Below are positions 33,745 to 45,315 of a stretch of DNA of 64,000 nucleotides, one piece after another (the first letter of the stretch is position 1; every line of letters begins with the position of its first letter). The notes under the pieces were generated by a model. The model worked only from the letters and a program-made list of their open reading frames with translations. It was not told the origin of the DNA and ran no database searches. This DNA is from Eledone cirrhosa (lineage: Eukaryota > Mollusca > Cephalopoda > Octopoda > Eledonidae): assembly GCA_964016885.1 (NCBI GenBank), contig OZ024747.1:10212759-10276758 (forward strand), read 5' to 3'. A program made the translations under genes and the position numbers.

Positions 33745-33984
33745 GTATTTAAATGCCACGACTTCACTGACCACTTTCTTTTCGTACTGGTCATCAACAA
33801 GACTCTTGCTGTTCTTGCTCTACCAGACTGTCGTTTTCCTCATCAAAATTGTGAGGAGTGTACTTCACTTAAGGAAGGAGTCCCATGGGGTGGAATAGAT
33901 GTTGTTGGCTGGTCTCTGCAGCAATGCTTTCACCATCTTGTCTGTAGGGCACAGCTGAGATATACCACCCAGACTGAGATGTAG
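33745..33984 (+). CDS. Unidentified 79-codon open frame inside LDB intron 5
   Basis: Following CTTCTCAG the frame reads VFKCHDFTDHFLFVLVINKT, LAVLALPDCRFPHQNCEECT and on to VCRAQLRYTTQTEM with stop TAG at 33982. It is Cys/His-rich (CHDFTDH, CEECTS) and less A/T-rich than its surroundings. No start codon or donor was identified. Could be part of an old mobile element. I do not recognise it. Confidence 0.18.
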   Translation, partial: VFKCHDFTDHFLFVLVINKTLAVLALPDCRFPHQNCEECTSLKEGVPWGGIDVVGWSLQQCFHHLVCRAQLRYTTQTEM

Positions 33985-33999
33985 AGTCTGTCACTCGCA

Positions 34000-35030
34000 G
34001 CTGAGATATACCGTCACTACTAAGTACTCCATATACTAGTTTAACCATCAGTACAGTAATACGACACTATTACCACTGCTAGTTAAGCCATCAGTACAGT
34101 AGACCATCTACAGTCAGCCACACCATTTCTTGGAGTCCATACTTCATTATCACTTAACTGAAATTTCACACCTCTTTTATTGATTGTCTTTCCTGTTCCT
34201 ATATAATTACAATTGACTTGGCTCTTTCTTCGATTATTTCTTTAAATTAGCTTATGGCTTGATTATGGTGTTTAATTATTCTAACATTTGGAATAGTTTT
34301 GTAGCTGATTTCCACGTGGAGAAGACATTTCTAACGTTTTAATTTTCCAGGCAAAATCCTTCATCTGAGAATGATAGAAAAACTTTTCTATCATTCTCTT
34401 TACATGCTTCAATATGTTTTGGTTTTTACCTGTTATTGATATCAATTCTTGCTGATGCAGACCAATATTTGTTTTTATGACTTTTGTTTTTTGTTTTCTT
34501 TTTTCATAGTCTTCACCTGTTTTCTACTAAATTAGTGTGTGAGGGTGTGGCAGAAAAACCTCCCATATTTTACATGGTCAATCCTTAAAATGTGGAACGT
34601 ATTTTTGCCGCACTCTGTATGTGTGTGTACATATATATATATACACACACACATCCCTCCATTAACCTGTTTGGTATTCCTCATCTCCTCAGACTTCTAT
34701 CACACATCTCTTTAGTGTTATATTTATTAAATGTCTTGCTCTTTTTTCTTTCTTTCTTTTTTTTTTCTTTTTTTTTACTTAAATATTTTCTCTGCTATTT
34801 TTGATTTCCTTTTGCTCTGCCATTTAAGAGAGAAATAAAACAGCTTCCTTTATTTCTAATTTAAATTTTAGTTGGATAAACTATTTAGAATTTGTATGTC
34901 TTCCTGTTATTATTATTATTATTTTACCTACCACCACCACCTTATCCTCACAACTGTGGTAAAATAAGTTCCAAAGGTAGGTAAAGTGCTGATATATTTA
35001 TAGAGGCCCACTAGACATGAGATCCAATCT
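34000..35030. other. LDB intron 5, no gene seen
   Basis: A/T- and T-rich sequence. It holds one perfect 15-bp inverted repeat (GAGAATGATAGAAAA at 34367-34381 with its complement at 34384-34398) and T-rich runs near 34740-34780. Confidence 0.45.
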
Positions 35031-35054
35031 TGCTAAATTGTGTTCTTACCTGCT

Positions 35055-35280
35055 GGCTTGTCTACAGGTCTGTCGTATGTTGGGGGAGGCACTGACCCCA
35101 CACAAACCTTTTAATGGTGCATCTTCAGATTTAGACAATTTAATGGTGATACACTTATACCGAAACTCTGCCTTACAATTATTGCAACGGGCTTATCCAG
35201 AATATTCTAAGACCACCCCACTCCGCCCACATCCTTCCATGCCCAAGCAACAAAGCCTGGTTATGATCCTGTTTTCCTAG
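35055..35280 (+). CDS. Unidentified open frame inside LDB intron 5
   Basis: After an acceptor-like CTGGCTTGTCTACAG the frame reads VCRMLGEALTPHKPFNGASS, DLDNLMVIHLYRNSALQLLQ, RAYPEYSKTTPLRP and stops at TAG (35278). The composition is protein-like, in contrast to the surrounding A/T-rich intron. Joined to LDB exon 5 in phase 1 it would stop after about 15 codons, so it does not read as an LDB exon. It may be a fragment of a retroposed gene or a transposon. I do not recognise it. Confidence 0.22.
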
Positions 35281-35289
35281 CTCCACTTT

Positions 35290-36295
35290 TACTTCAAACA
35301 ACACCTACACATGTGTAAATTAAGGGCATGGGTCCTGCATGGTAAGATTTATTTTATGTTTTCTTTCAAAAATTTACCAACAATAATTTGGAAAGTATTG
35401 GAATATGTTTGTGGCTTGATCCTTTATTCTAGTCCTTCTTGTCTTACTGCCACAATATACATCCCTGATATATAAGAGTAACTTGTTGTGGCGTGCTGCT
35501 TGAAGCACTCTATGCTGTTACATGGTCCAAACATTTATTGTTTTTACACTACTGGCTGGTCATTAACTGTCCAAAACTCACCCTCTTCACCATGCAAGCA
35601 AGCTAGAAGGGTTGCCAATTTAGTTGGCGACAACCTTGTGACAAGTTATGCTGGGTTACATGTTACCAGTAGCACTCGAGAGCAACCTAATCGCATATAT
35701 ATATATACACACACACACACACATGCATATCCATACACTTAAATACACAATTATACATATATATTCCTTCTCGTCCACAAACACACTCATCTATATGTAT
35801 ATAGAGACTGCCATATGTGAATCCCAGTAATTACATTTGCTTGTCTAGACATCTTTATAGATAAATACAGACTTAATATTTAGAGTGTCTTGCCTCAGTT
35901 ATTATCTGGTATAGAGTGTAGTTGTTGTAGTGTACTCACTGAACTTTAGTCAATTGGAAGATAATAATTATTTTAAGAGTTCATTATTATCCACATGATG
36001 CTATTATCTAGTAGGGTTGTATGGAAACGTCTTTAGGACCTTGTGGTCACCATGTTAGTTCTTGTTTTTTTTTGTATAGTAAAGATTGCTTAGAGATCAT
36101 AATGTGGAATACTTCATGGGAGCACAGCGGGCATTCTCTGTGTTACCCTTAGTAGGGTTTGACCCTTTTTAAGATATTTTATTCTCATTCATATTTGATG
36201 TTTTTAAACTTGCATTAGTTTGCTGCCTCAGCCAATGTTGTATGAATGAGTTTACTTGATCTAAAGGAATATGAGTATGGACAATGTATCATCCC
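35290..36295. other. LDB intron 5, no gene seen
   Basis: A/T-rich sequence with TA/CA microsatellite at 35695-35725. A segment 35500-35700 reads like an old dispersed repeat. Confidence 0.4.
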
Positions 36296-36493
36296 TTAAC
36301 CCTTTAGTATTTGAATTATTCTATATATACTATTGTATTTTCGTAGTAAAGGCTTTATCTTACATAATTATCTCATATAATATCAAATTTAAGAGATTTT
36401 GATATTATTTATTTAAGAACAATACTTTAACGTTGGTCTGAGTGAACAGAAGAGTTGGGAGAATTCTGGCCGGTTTGAATACTAAAGGGTTAA
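36296..36493 (-). mobile_element. MITE family 1, copy 6
   Basis: Reverse-oriented: TTAACCCTTTAGTATTTGAA to GGTTTGAATACTAAAGGGTT plus AA. 198 bp with TTAA at both ends. Confidence 0.88.
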
Positions 36494-38079
36494 CTCCCGA
36501 TGGAATTGTAGTGGGATAAGCCGTTTCTTGGGCATTTTTAAACCTGGTGGAGCCCATCCCTCCCTCTATATATAGATGAGGACAAAATAATAACTTTGTG
36601 TCACCTCGAAAACACACGGCGACGGACACAGGGACGGATGGAGAGACACAGAGCTCTTATTATAATATAGATTACCTATCCTATGAATAAAATTATTGGT
36701 GCTAACATTATTATTAGTAATGACTGGGTATTTGTTACTCTATTATGAGGATGATTCCCTAATTTAAGGGATACTCCCACCACCCTCTCTACATTACCAG
36801 CTACTGGGGCTTCACCTTTATTGAGTACTTTATATTTAGAGCAAGTAATGTCATCAAGCTGTATTAGTATATAACACAATACATAACTGTGTAAAACAGG
36901 AAGTTATATTGAGAGTAGCAAGATAGTGGGATAATAACCAAACTGGAATAGTCATTTAGTAGATTATACTGTTTAGAATGTTTGGTAATCAATGATCTGT
37001 GATAGTTTATAGTCAGGACAGCAACTGGGAAGAAACATTGATTGAAGAGGAGATATATCAACATAGTTTTAATAATGACTTCTAACTTAGGTAAACACAA
37101 CATAAATATAGATATGTATATGTAGTGAAGAGCTTCTGCACAGCTTCCATCTACCAAAATCCACTAAGTTACACAACTTAAACAACATTGCTTTTTGTTT
37201 TATATATATACATTTTCTTGCTGTCATTTCCAATGTTCCTGCCAGTCAAAATATATTGAGTGACATTTTCAAACAAGTTTCTGTATTTCTGGAATATTCC
37301 TCCAAAGTTCTCTCTCTCTCTCCTTCTCTTTCTCTCTCTCTCTCTCTCAGCTGGTTTGTATATTTCTCAGGAATATTCCTCCAAAGTTATCTCTCTATCT
37401 CACACAGCTGGTCTCTATATGTGTAATCAATTGTTAGTTATTTTCTGTTCGTCTGTATATTTTGTCTCTTTCTATTAGATCAACTTTAATTATATAAATA
37501 AATGAATGTTAAGTCTGTATGTGCGAGGTAACAGAAGGTTGTGTGTGTGTGTGTATATATACACACACACAACCCTTCAGGTAATGGGCTGGTGTCCTAG
37601 GGAAGCCTGAGTACTTAACTCTTAACATCCTGTAATGGCATAGCAGAGAATAACTGAAAATGTGTTTGTTCTTTCAAATGTTTATATCTTTACTAGTGGA
37701 AAGATTGTTGTAAAAATTTGCAGCATTAGATTAAAGGTTTTAATTTTTCATGTGCTAAGGTCATGGTGCTGTTTTATGCTTTTCTTCAATTAACATTTTG
37801 TCAATGTGGTCTTCAGTGTCATAAATAGATCAAATCTCCAGGGGCAGTTGGTGAGTATGGTCTGATAATGAAAGAGGTGTTAGGCAGGTTTCAAGAGGGA
37901 AATCATTTGGATGTGACATAATGCAGGAATGACTATTATTAAAGATGTTAGCTGGAACAAAGTGATATTTCTACTGCCATCCAATATCAACATAGAATGG
38001 TATTATTTAGCATTTCTAAGATGATGACAACCATTAAAATTTGTAGTGTGACAAATTATGTAATAACTCGTGCAGTGTT
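36494..38079. other. LDB intron 5, no gene seen
   Basis: A G/C-richer segment at 36494-36665 (AACCTGGTGGAGCCCATCCC, ACACGGCGACGGACACAGGG) ending TTATTATAATATAGAT resembles a retroelement 3' end but no family can be named. The rest is A/T-rich with CT tracts near 37310-37350. Confidence 0.4.
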
Positions 38080-38311
38080 TCACTCTTTTGGTACCAACCT
38101 ACCTGAAACCACCCCTGGTTTTATGACACAAAACTTTGTTTTAAAGTGTTTATATTATAATTTACAAACTTTCTATCAATAATTTTACCTCAGAACCTCT
38201 AAGTTATGTTCCAAGAATCATAATAAGAAAGTTAATTATATTACTATATTGCTCCAAATTTTTTAATATATTCAAAATATTTCACAAGAAATAAGGTAAT
38301 AAAATGGTTAA
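38080..38311 (-). mobile_element. MITE family 2 copy
   Basis: Starts TTTCACTCTTTTGGTACCAA, CCTACCTGAAACCACCCCTG and ends AATAAAATGGTTAA. Reverse-oriented. Confidence 0.6.
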
Positions 38312-38819
38312 GATAGCCGAAGAAGGATCCTTTTATCAAAGGGAGGTAATTGTTGTAGTTTTAATTTCTCCTGCTGGCCTAGCGACCAGAACAATGTATT
38401 GGACAGGCAGCCTTGGATTAAATTGAAAAAATTAACCAGAGATGCCATCTGCAAGGAAAACAATAATTAATATAATGAAATATATTTTGTCAGCCAATAA
38501 ACTAAACAAATTATTGGCTATACACAATGAGGATAAGAGTTCCTTAGAAGATGTATTTCTTGAATTAATAGAATCATTCATTTTATTCCAATGTAGAATG
38601 GCCTTGTATCTCCAAACATCTTCTATATTCTTTCCAACTTTGGACCAACTGCTGCTATTGTCACTATTTAGATTCCATTGAAAACAAATAGTTTTTATTT
38701 CTGCTGCCAATGTGGACACTCCTACCATGACCACTGCCATCACTTCCCCTTTCCTCCACTTCATCAACGTTCCTTGTGTCTAGAAGTCAACTAAATGATG
38801 TCTTTAGTATTTTATTGTT

Positions 38820-39030
38820 TACATTTTTTCTTTAAATATGTGTGTATATGTATCTACTTTCATACACACACACGCATACATACATATACATATATATACG
38901 CATGTATATACATATATATACACACATATATCTATGTATGTGTATATGCATACATATATATTATATATATATATATATACGCATACATATATATTATATA
39001 TATATACACACATATATATACATATGTGTA
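38820..39030. repeat. TA/CA/CATA low-complexity tract
   Basis: Alternating purine-pyrimidine DNA of TATATA, CACACA and CATACA; gives long meaningless Tyr/Ile/His frames on both strands. Confidence 0.9.
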
Positions 39031-39032
39031 TA

Positions 39033-39116
39033 TATTGTATTGTAACATTAATTCCCGCCGTTGTTATACAACTTCTTAATAAAAAAACGGCGGGAATTTG
39101 TGTTACAACCCAATAT
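39033..39116. mobile_element. Palindromic MITE
   Basis: Left arm TATTGTATTGTAACATTAAT, TCCCGCCGTT and the reverse complement of the right arm TATTGGGTTGTAACACAAAT, TCCCGCCGTT are nearly identical. Only about 18 bases separate them. The TA at the ends suits a Tc1/mariner-type insertion. Confidence 0.75.
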
Positions 39117-39523
39117 ATAGATACATATACACGGGAGTAAATTAAAACAAAGTACAAATACTCAGACAGCATGCTTCGTTTTGTAAATTTATTCATTTTA
39201 ATTTCATTATTATTATTATTACTACTACTACTACTACTACTACTACTAATATTATTATTATTATTCTGTAAGAGAACTTGGTATTCGATCTTCGTTTTTT
39301 TGTAAGTCAGTGTTTGACCTTTGATCTCGTGCTTCTATCTCTAGTTTCTGTAATTTGGAATAATCTTGTTCTTTACTCCACATATACACTTTAAGAACTG
39401 CTGCTTTATTTCTTTACATCTTTAGATAATTTACTGGAACGTATTTCACCCTTTGGAAATTCACCAAGACTCGATACCTCACCTTCGAAAAGAAAAGGTT
39501 AATTATTTTTTTTATTTTTCAAC

Positions 39524-39530
39524 TTTTTCA

Positions 39531-39562
<32 letters not shown>
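39524..39562. repeat. TATC tract before the LINE fragment
   Basis: About eight TATC units directly abutting the LINE coding frame. Confidence 0.93.
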
Positions 39563-39564
<2 letters not shown>

Positions 39565-40304
39565 CCAAAAGTCCCTGGCCTGGCAGTGCTACCGAGGAGC
39601 TCTACCAGTTCGAGACAAGCTCTACAGACATGGGCGCCCGGGCAGGGACCCTGCAAAAAAGATCTGTCCGAGGTGCGTGCGAGACGAAGAAACCGTCGCG
39701 GACGCATTAATACACTTCCCGGGCGTCACTGACCTGTGGGGCTATGTAGAACGACTATTGTCGCGGGTGGGACCAATCCAGTTGACCACCGAGTCCATTG
39801 TCATGATCAAACCGCCACCCTCCTTCAAAAACGAAGGAGAGGCAGTTTTCCTTTGTGTGATAGCTATGGCGAAAGAGGTTGTATGGTGGACAAGGTTGAA
39901 AGGGCTGAGGTCAGACACCTTTCTCTCCGGCCAACAACTGATTCTTTTTTTCAAATACCACTTTGGAAGAAGAATCAGGATGGAGAGAGGTGCTGTACCC
40001 CAGCAATTTTTATGAAAGGTGGGTGAAAGTGGCGAGAATGGGCCTTCTCTCTATATCAGCCTGTAGGTTGAGGAAAAGGAGGAGGAGAGGAAAGGAGTAC
40101 AAGCTCTTCGTACTCCTGGAGATGAGGGTTGCACATTTTTTTTCGGGGGTATGTGTTACCCATATAAACTGTCTCCCTCTATTGGGGAAAATCGACTAAC
40201 TTTTAAATTCCATCTGTGATAACATTTTACACGTTTTTATTGTATGTAAACTTCCCCCTTTGTATTTGTCCCCTTCTTTTGTGCCCCTGTGGCTAATAAA
40301 GAAA
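39563..40304 (+). pseudogene. 5'-truncated LINE: end of ORF2 and 3' UTR
   Basis: The + strand reads FQKSLAWQCYRGALPVRDKL, YRHGRPGRDPAKKICPRCVR, DEETVADALIHFPGVTDLWG and on to RIRMERGAVPQQFL (stop near 40013). The CPRC...H motif preceding PGVTDLW is the zinc-knuckle-like end of non-LTR reverse transcriptases, with its last Cys apparently replaced by Phe. A frameshift near 39975 moves the conserved WREVLYPSNFYERWVKVARM into another frame. The 3' UTR ends GTGGCTAATAAAGAAATATA directly before a TATC tract. C/G content is higher than that of the intron, so it is fairly young. Confidence 0.88.
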
Positions 40305-40393
40305 TATATCTATCTATCTATCTATCTATCTGTCTATTTATCTATCTATCTATCTATCTATCTGTCTATTTATCTGTCTGTCTATCTATCTAT
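40305..40393. repeat. TATC/TGTC tract forming the LINE tail
   Basis: About 20 TATC or TGTC units directly after AATAAAGAAATA of the LINE. The same unit precedes the LINE fragment. Confidence 0.93.
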
Positions 40394-40394
40394 A

Positions 40395-40820
40395 TCTTAG
40401 TGTTGTTGTTTTTTTTCCTCCCACCCTCTCTGTCTGCTAAGGGGTTTATTTTTTTTTTTTTAGTTCGATTTGAAGAAAAATTCTAGTTAGTCTTATAAGA
40501 AGTTTTGGTGTTCCGCTCAAATGGTTTCATTATAAATGAGCTCATCTATTTACTGATTGGGGTCATTGCTGCTGCATGCTTTCCATTATTATTATTATTA
40601 TTAATTATGACTCTTGTTTCTACAATTTTCGTTCTGACTGAAGATGGAATGTAAAAAGAAATTGCATTTAAAATGTCTGAAAATTATTATTTTTTTTTTT
40701 TTTCTTCTATCATTATTATTATTAATTTAATAATAATTTCATTATAATATTGTATATGTACAATTTAACGAACCTTTCATTGTCAGTTGTTGACTTGCAG
40801 TTTTGTGATTATTATTATTG

Positions 40821-40859
<39 letters not shown>

Positions 40860-42210
40860 CATACACAAAATGTTTCTTCTTAAAATATTTAGGAAAAATG
40901 ACTCATAATTTCAATCATATTTAAAACAGCCATTGATTTACTTTAAGGGCAGTTTTATATATATATATATAGTAGAGTATAGAATTAGCTGTTGAAACGG
41001 CAAGAGCTCTGCTGCTGGGTCCTGAGTCTTTATAATATGTATAAGTATATACATATATATATATATCATCATCATCATCATCATCATCGTTTAACGTCCG
41101 TGTTCCATGCTTGCATGGGTTTGGACGGAGGGTTTTCCCACTTGAGGCAAGAGTGGTTATCTTGCTCGCATAGGACTATCTGGCGGGTTTTCTACAGCTG
41201 GATGCTCTTCCTAACACCAACCACATTTACAGTGTGGGACTGTAAATATATATAATAAACACAAGGGGTTCAAGGGGTTAAATAATTTGACATAAAATAA
41301 TTCTAGTTAGAGTTTTATAGTTCCAACAAATGAAATGTATGTTAGAGCAAAAAAATCCTAAATCCTTTAACATGGAACTTGTCTTGGTAATATGTATTGG
41401 TCTTATGTCATTCTCTTGTCTCTTCCTTGAAGTCTTGGTTGATTTCTCAAAAGTGTTTCTACTTCTTTTGCTGTTCATCGTCTGCAACAGACTAAATTGT
41501 CATTTAGATAGTCAAATAGTTTGCTTATTTTTTCTTGTTTCTCCTTGTTTGTTTCTTTTCCCCACTGATATTACTACTGGATGTCTTCTCTACAAATTCT
41601 CTCATACACTGCCTCCTCCATCCCCCTCTTCTGTAAGAAGACACTGAATATAGAACATTTCCCAAAGATTAAATCTTCAACATTCTTTTCTATCATGTTT
41701 CTCTCTCCTCTTCAAATCTTCAAAACATTTATATAAACACAAACCAACATATCTTAATAATTTTCAAAATATACCTATGTATTTAAACACAGATGTAAAG
41801 AAAATTCAAAATGAATTATATACATATATATATTATAATAATAATTGCTCCCTTTGTCATAAACTTATTTTAAAACTTACATCATTTTTTTTATCTGTCT
41901 GCTCATTGCTCTTGTCCTAAAGTCGTTTAACTCCAGTCCATTCCAGCAAGTTGCTCCAGCTGTAACCATCCCCCTTTTACGCGTCATTTGAGGGGGATTT
42001 GGTTGCTATTCCGAGCTGGTGAAACAGTCATGTGGTGGCTTGTTTTACATGTTACATGTAGACACAAAACTTAATGTACACTCAAGTACATGAGATAATT
42101 CATATTTAAGAGAAGTTTGATCATATATTGTACATCACTCTGCCCCAGCATTTGTAATGGCCTCACCATAATGCTTCAGAAGATCTGCTCTGAATTAATC
42201 ATAGTTCTTT
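40395..42210. other. LDB intron 5, no gene seen
   Basis: TTA/TAT microsatellites at 40590-40850. A reverse SINE/LINE tail with family A body lies at 41066-41245 (CATCATCATCATCGTTTAAC, ACAGCTGGATGCTCTTCCTA). The rest is A/T-rich. Confidence 0.45.
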
Positions 42211-42214
42211 TTTC

Positions 42215-42540
42215 TTCTTCACCCACTTATTCCTGAGAAGGTCATAGGGACAGAGTCCTCAAACTCTTCCAGTGGGTCCTGTAAGAAGCAACTGTCTCCA
42301 ATTGATCTGGCTGGATACCCATGCCAGACCAGCCGAGCTCATGGATGCTATCCAATTATGTTGTTTGGGGTGTACTCAGAGGTCTCCTGCCGGTTGGTTT
42401 TGCCCATAAAATCTCTCCATCAATTCTTTCCTGAGACACTCTGACCACATGCCCATAGTATCAGAGCTGTGATCTCTCAATTCGGTGAGAGGTAGCTGCT
42501 CTACTTGAGCAGCTCTTAATCATATCTTCTTTAGAATATT
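42215..42540 (-). mobile_element. LINE 3'-end fragment
   Basis: Contains CTCCAATTGATCTGGCTGGA, GCCAGACCAGCCGAGCTCAT and CTGAGACACTCTGACCACAT. The sequence 56440-56590 carries the complementary text (GGCTGGTCTAGGGGATCCAG). Coding remains of a LINE end are likely but broken. Confidence 0.5.
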
Positions 42541-42754
42541 CAATGTTTATAGTAGCCTGAATAAAGGTTCATTAAAGTTATTACACTTGTCATTTGAATG
42601 TAGCTTTTTTTAGTTCTTCTCATCCATTTTGACATTTCTGCTTTACTATATTACCCATGCCACATTGATAGATATAAAGTGTTTATTTCTGTAACATTTG
42701 ATGGTTGTTGTCATGTAATTATTTCATTTGGGCCCTGTGTATGTGTGATTATGT

Positions 42755-42940
42755 AAATGTATTCAACCTTACTACACTTTAAAACTTTTCTTAATCAGTT
42801 AGGTGGCTATCTCTGGTTTTATTTAAACAAAACTGTCCATTTTAAAGTGTTTGTATCTAAATTAAAACCTTCCATCATAATTGAAAAGTTATTTTTACTA
42901 ATTCGTTCAAAATTGTTAATTACTTTCAAAATTAAATGAA
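42755..42940 (-). mobile_element. MITE family 2, partial copy
   Basis: CTGGTTTTATTTAAACAAAA, CTGTCCATTTTAAAGTGTTT and AAAACCTTCCATCATAATTG are the reverse of blocks at 31667-31875. Confidence 0.5.
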
Positions 42941-43132
42941 TGAGACAAATGTATTTCCGTAAAAAATGTTACAGAATGAATAACCAAATCACTTAGTTCT
43001 TTTTTATCTGACTCCCCTTTATAAAGATATTTTTTCTCTAACAACTCCAGATCTAGCATCATCTTTTAATGAGAGGTTTCATTTTTTTTCTTTTTCTGCT
43101 GTAGTTTATATATGTATATATATATATATATA

Positions 43133-43410
43133 TATGTTTCTACTTTTGGCACAAGGCCAGCAAATTACCCAGTGTATTACTGGTACTTTATTTTATATGT
43201 GTATATATATATATATATATAATTGTTTCTACTTTTGGCACAAGGCCAGCAATTACTCAGTACATTACTGGTACTTTATTTTATCGACCCTGTAAGGATG
43301 AAAGGCAAAGTTAACTTCGGCGGAATTTGAACTCAGATCATAAAGAGACGTAACTCTATGCTTCAAAGCATGATCCGACTCTCTACCGATACTGCCAATC
43401 CACCATAATA
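43133..43410 (-). mobile_element. tRNA-derived SINE (family B), full copy with a fragment before it
   Basis: 43224-43410 is a full copy on the - strand: its head is at the right (GGATTGGCAGTATCGGTAGA on the - strand), with box-B-like GAGTTCAAATTCCGCC, and the 3' end at the left. 43133-43196 repeats only the 3' end, separated from it by a TA tract. Confidence 0.88.
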
Positions 43411-44189
43411 TATATAATGTAATATAAACAGGATATAAGGAAAAACTAGGCAACATTTGTTGGAGTTCTAAGAAACATATATTTATACAATAAAGTCCAT
43501 AACATGTGTTTCAATACAGTTATGTAATTGCCTATAAAACCTGAATTATTGTGTAATGTTCTCCAAGTTTCCCAATTTTCTTCTTGTTTTAAGTTAGAAT
43601 TATCTGGTGATTGATTGTTTTTTTTACACACACACACGCACACATCTATAGATACCACTGTACAGATCTTTTAACCTACCACATCAAATTAACTCACTGC
43701 TGTTATTGTCTTCATTGCTTTCTTTATAAAAGGTGGAATATGGCTAGAATTTCTCATTTAGATCTTTTTCTTCTCTTGTAATATCTATTTTTATGGTTTT
43801 GCTGCAATTGTCTGAGATTCATTGCTAAGGCCATGAGTATTTTAGATTTATTTGTTATACCTTTTTTTCCATATCTAAATATAACTTATCAAAGAACACT
43901 TTACAAACCAACTTTCTCCCCTTTATATTTACCTGTTTTGATAGTTCTATATATTTTTATATAAGTATCTTATATTCACATACCCACATGCTGTCTGTTT
44001 TGTATAATCACTCTTCAGTATTTAAATTATTAATATTACAAGAGCTTATTAGATTTCACCACCTCCCTCATCCTCCATGCATCTGCTTGTGTTAACTATA
44101 TATTATTATTATTATTGTGAATTTGATATCTCAGTCATTGATGTTATTTAACCAGAAAATTTACCATAATGAACATCAAGCTGCAACCT

Positions 44190-44480
44190 CAGATATTCAG
44201 GACATATCAGAAGGTCCTTGCTGTTCCCAGTAGTCGTGCCTTTTGAAGTGTTCCAAAAAAGGAGGCTGGGCTAAAAACTCTTCGAGTACCTAGTGCTCCT
44301 ATGATGATTGGAACAACCTTGATCTCATGACAGTCCCAAATCCTTTTCAGTTCCCTCTTTAGATCCTGATACCGGTTAATTTTCTCCTCTTTTCCTTGCC
44401 CCCTTGTGTCAAAGGGGCAAGCTACATCTACAATCAAGCAAGATCTTTTTTCCTTGTCAAAAACCACCAATGCAGGTCCG
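44190..44480 (-). pseudogene. 5'-truncated LINE, reverse-transcriptase C-terminus
   Basis: The - strand frame reads MVVFDKEKRSCLIVDVACPF, DTRGQGKEEKINRYQDLKRE, LKRIWDCHEIKVVPIIIGAL, GTRRVFSPASFFGTL and QKARLLGTARTF, then a stop. The block VDVACPFDTR...KYQDLxxEL...VVPIIIGALG is characteristic of one group of animal non-LTR retrotransposons, just before the ORF end. Its 5' side abuts an ATT microsatellite. Confidence 0.85.
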
Positions 44481-44821
44481 TTGTATTATTATTATTATTA
44501 CCTACCCACTGTTGAGTTAAATGAAGCTGATTTTACTATTAAACAGCATCTGTTTTATGTCCTTTCTGGACACCTTCCCCAATAGCTACCCGTGTTAACT
44601 ATTGCACCTGTATGTTGTAGAATTATGGTGTAGTTCTGTTATATCCCCAAATACAGTGTCGGATAGAACGTCAGTCATGTCCAACCTATCTAGTGGGTAT
44701 ATTATCTATTGTGTCCTTTTAAGACTGTTACAGGTAATTTAGAGGGAAGATTTGGCTGCCCTTTCTAGCAGGTTGAACTACTGCATAGAGGCTCATTTGT
44801 TGGCTTCATCTGAAGTAGATT

Positions 44822-45205
44822 GATTCTCATAGCTCCTATACTATCACACCTTACTATAGCTCCTATACTATCACACCTTACTATAGCTCCTATGCTATCA
44901 CACCTTACTATAGCTCCTATGCTATCACACCTTACTATAGCCCCTATGCTATCATACCTTACTATAGCTCCTATACTATCACACATTACTATAGCTCCTA
45001 TACTATCATACCTTACTATAGCTCCTATACTATCATACCTTACTATAGCTCCTATACTATCATACCTTACTATAGCTCCTATACTATCACACATTACTAT
45101 AGCTCCTATACTATCACACCTTACTGTAGCTCCTATACTATCACACCTTACTGTAGCCCCTATACTATCACACCTTACTGTAGCCCCTATACTATCACAC
45201 CTGTC
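44822..45205. repeat. 27-bp minisatellite before LDB exon 6
   Basis: About 14 units of CTATAGCTCCTATACTATCA, CACCTTA. The 27-bp length keeps nine-residue frames open on both strands (LTIAPILSH and CDSIGAIVR types) without indicating a gene. Confidence 0.93.
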
Positions 45206-45315
45206 ACCCTACTATAGCACCATTACTATCACCCTACTATGACCCCACTCGTTGATGTCCCCTCCCCCTCTAAAGTCGTGAGAAGATTTTGTTGTTTCAT
45301 TTTCATTAGTTACAG

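Noticed and set aside
39677..40015. Host gene with a zinc-binding motif
   Set aside because: The frame ends with a LINE-type 3' UTR and microsatellite tail and contains a frameshift; it is the end of a retrotransposon.
44765..45242. Two long frames on opposite strands over the same repeat
   Set aside because: The 27-bp periodicity opens both strands at once, which points to repeat DNA and not to coding.
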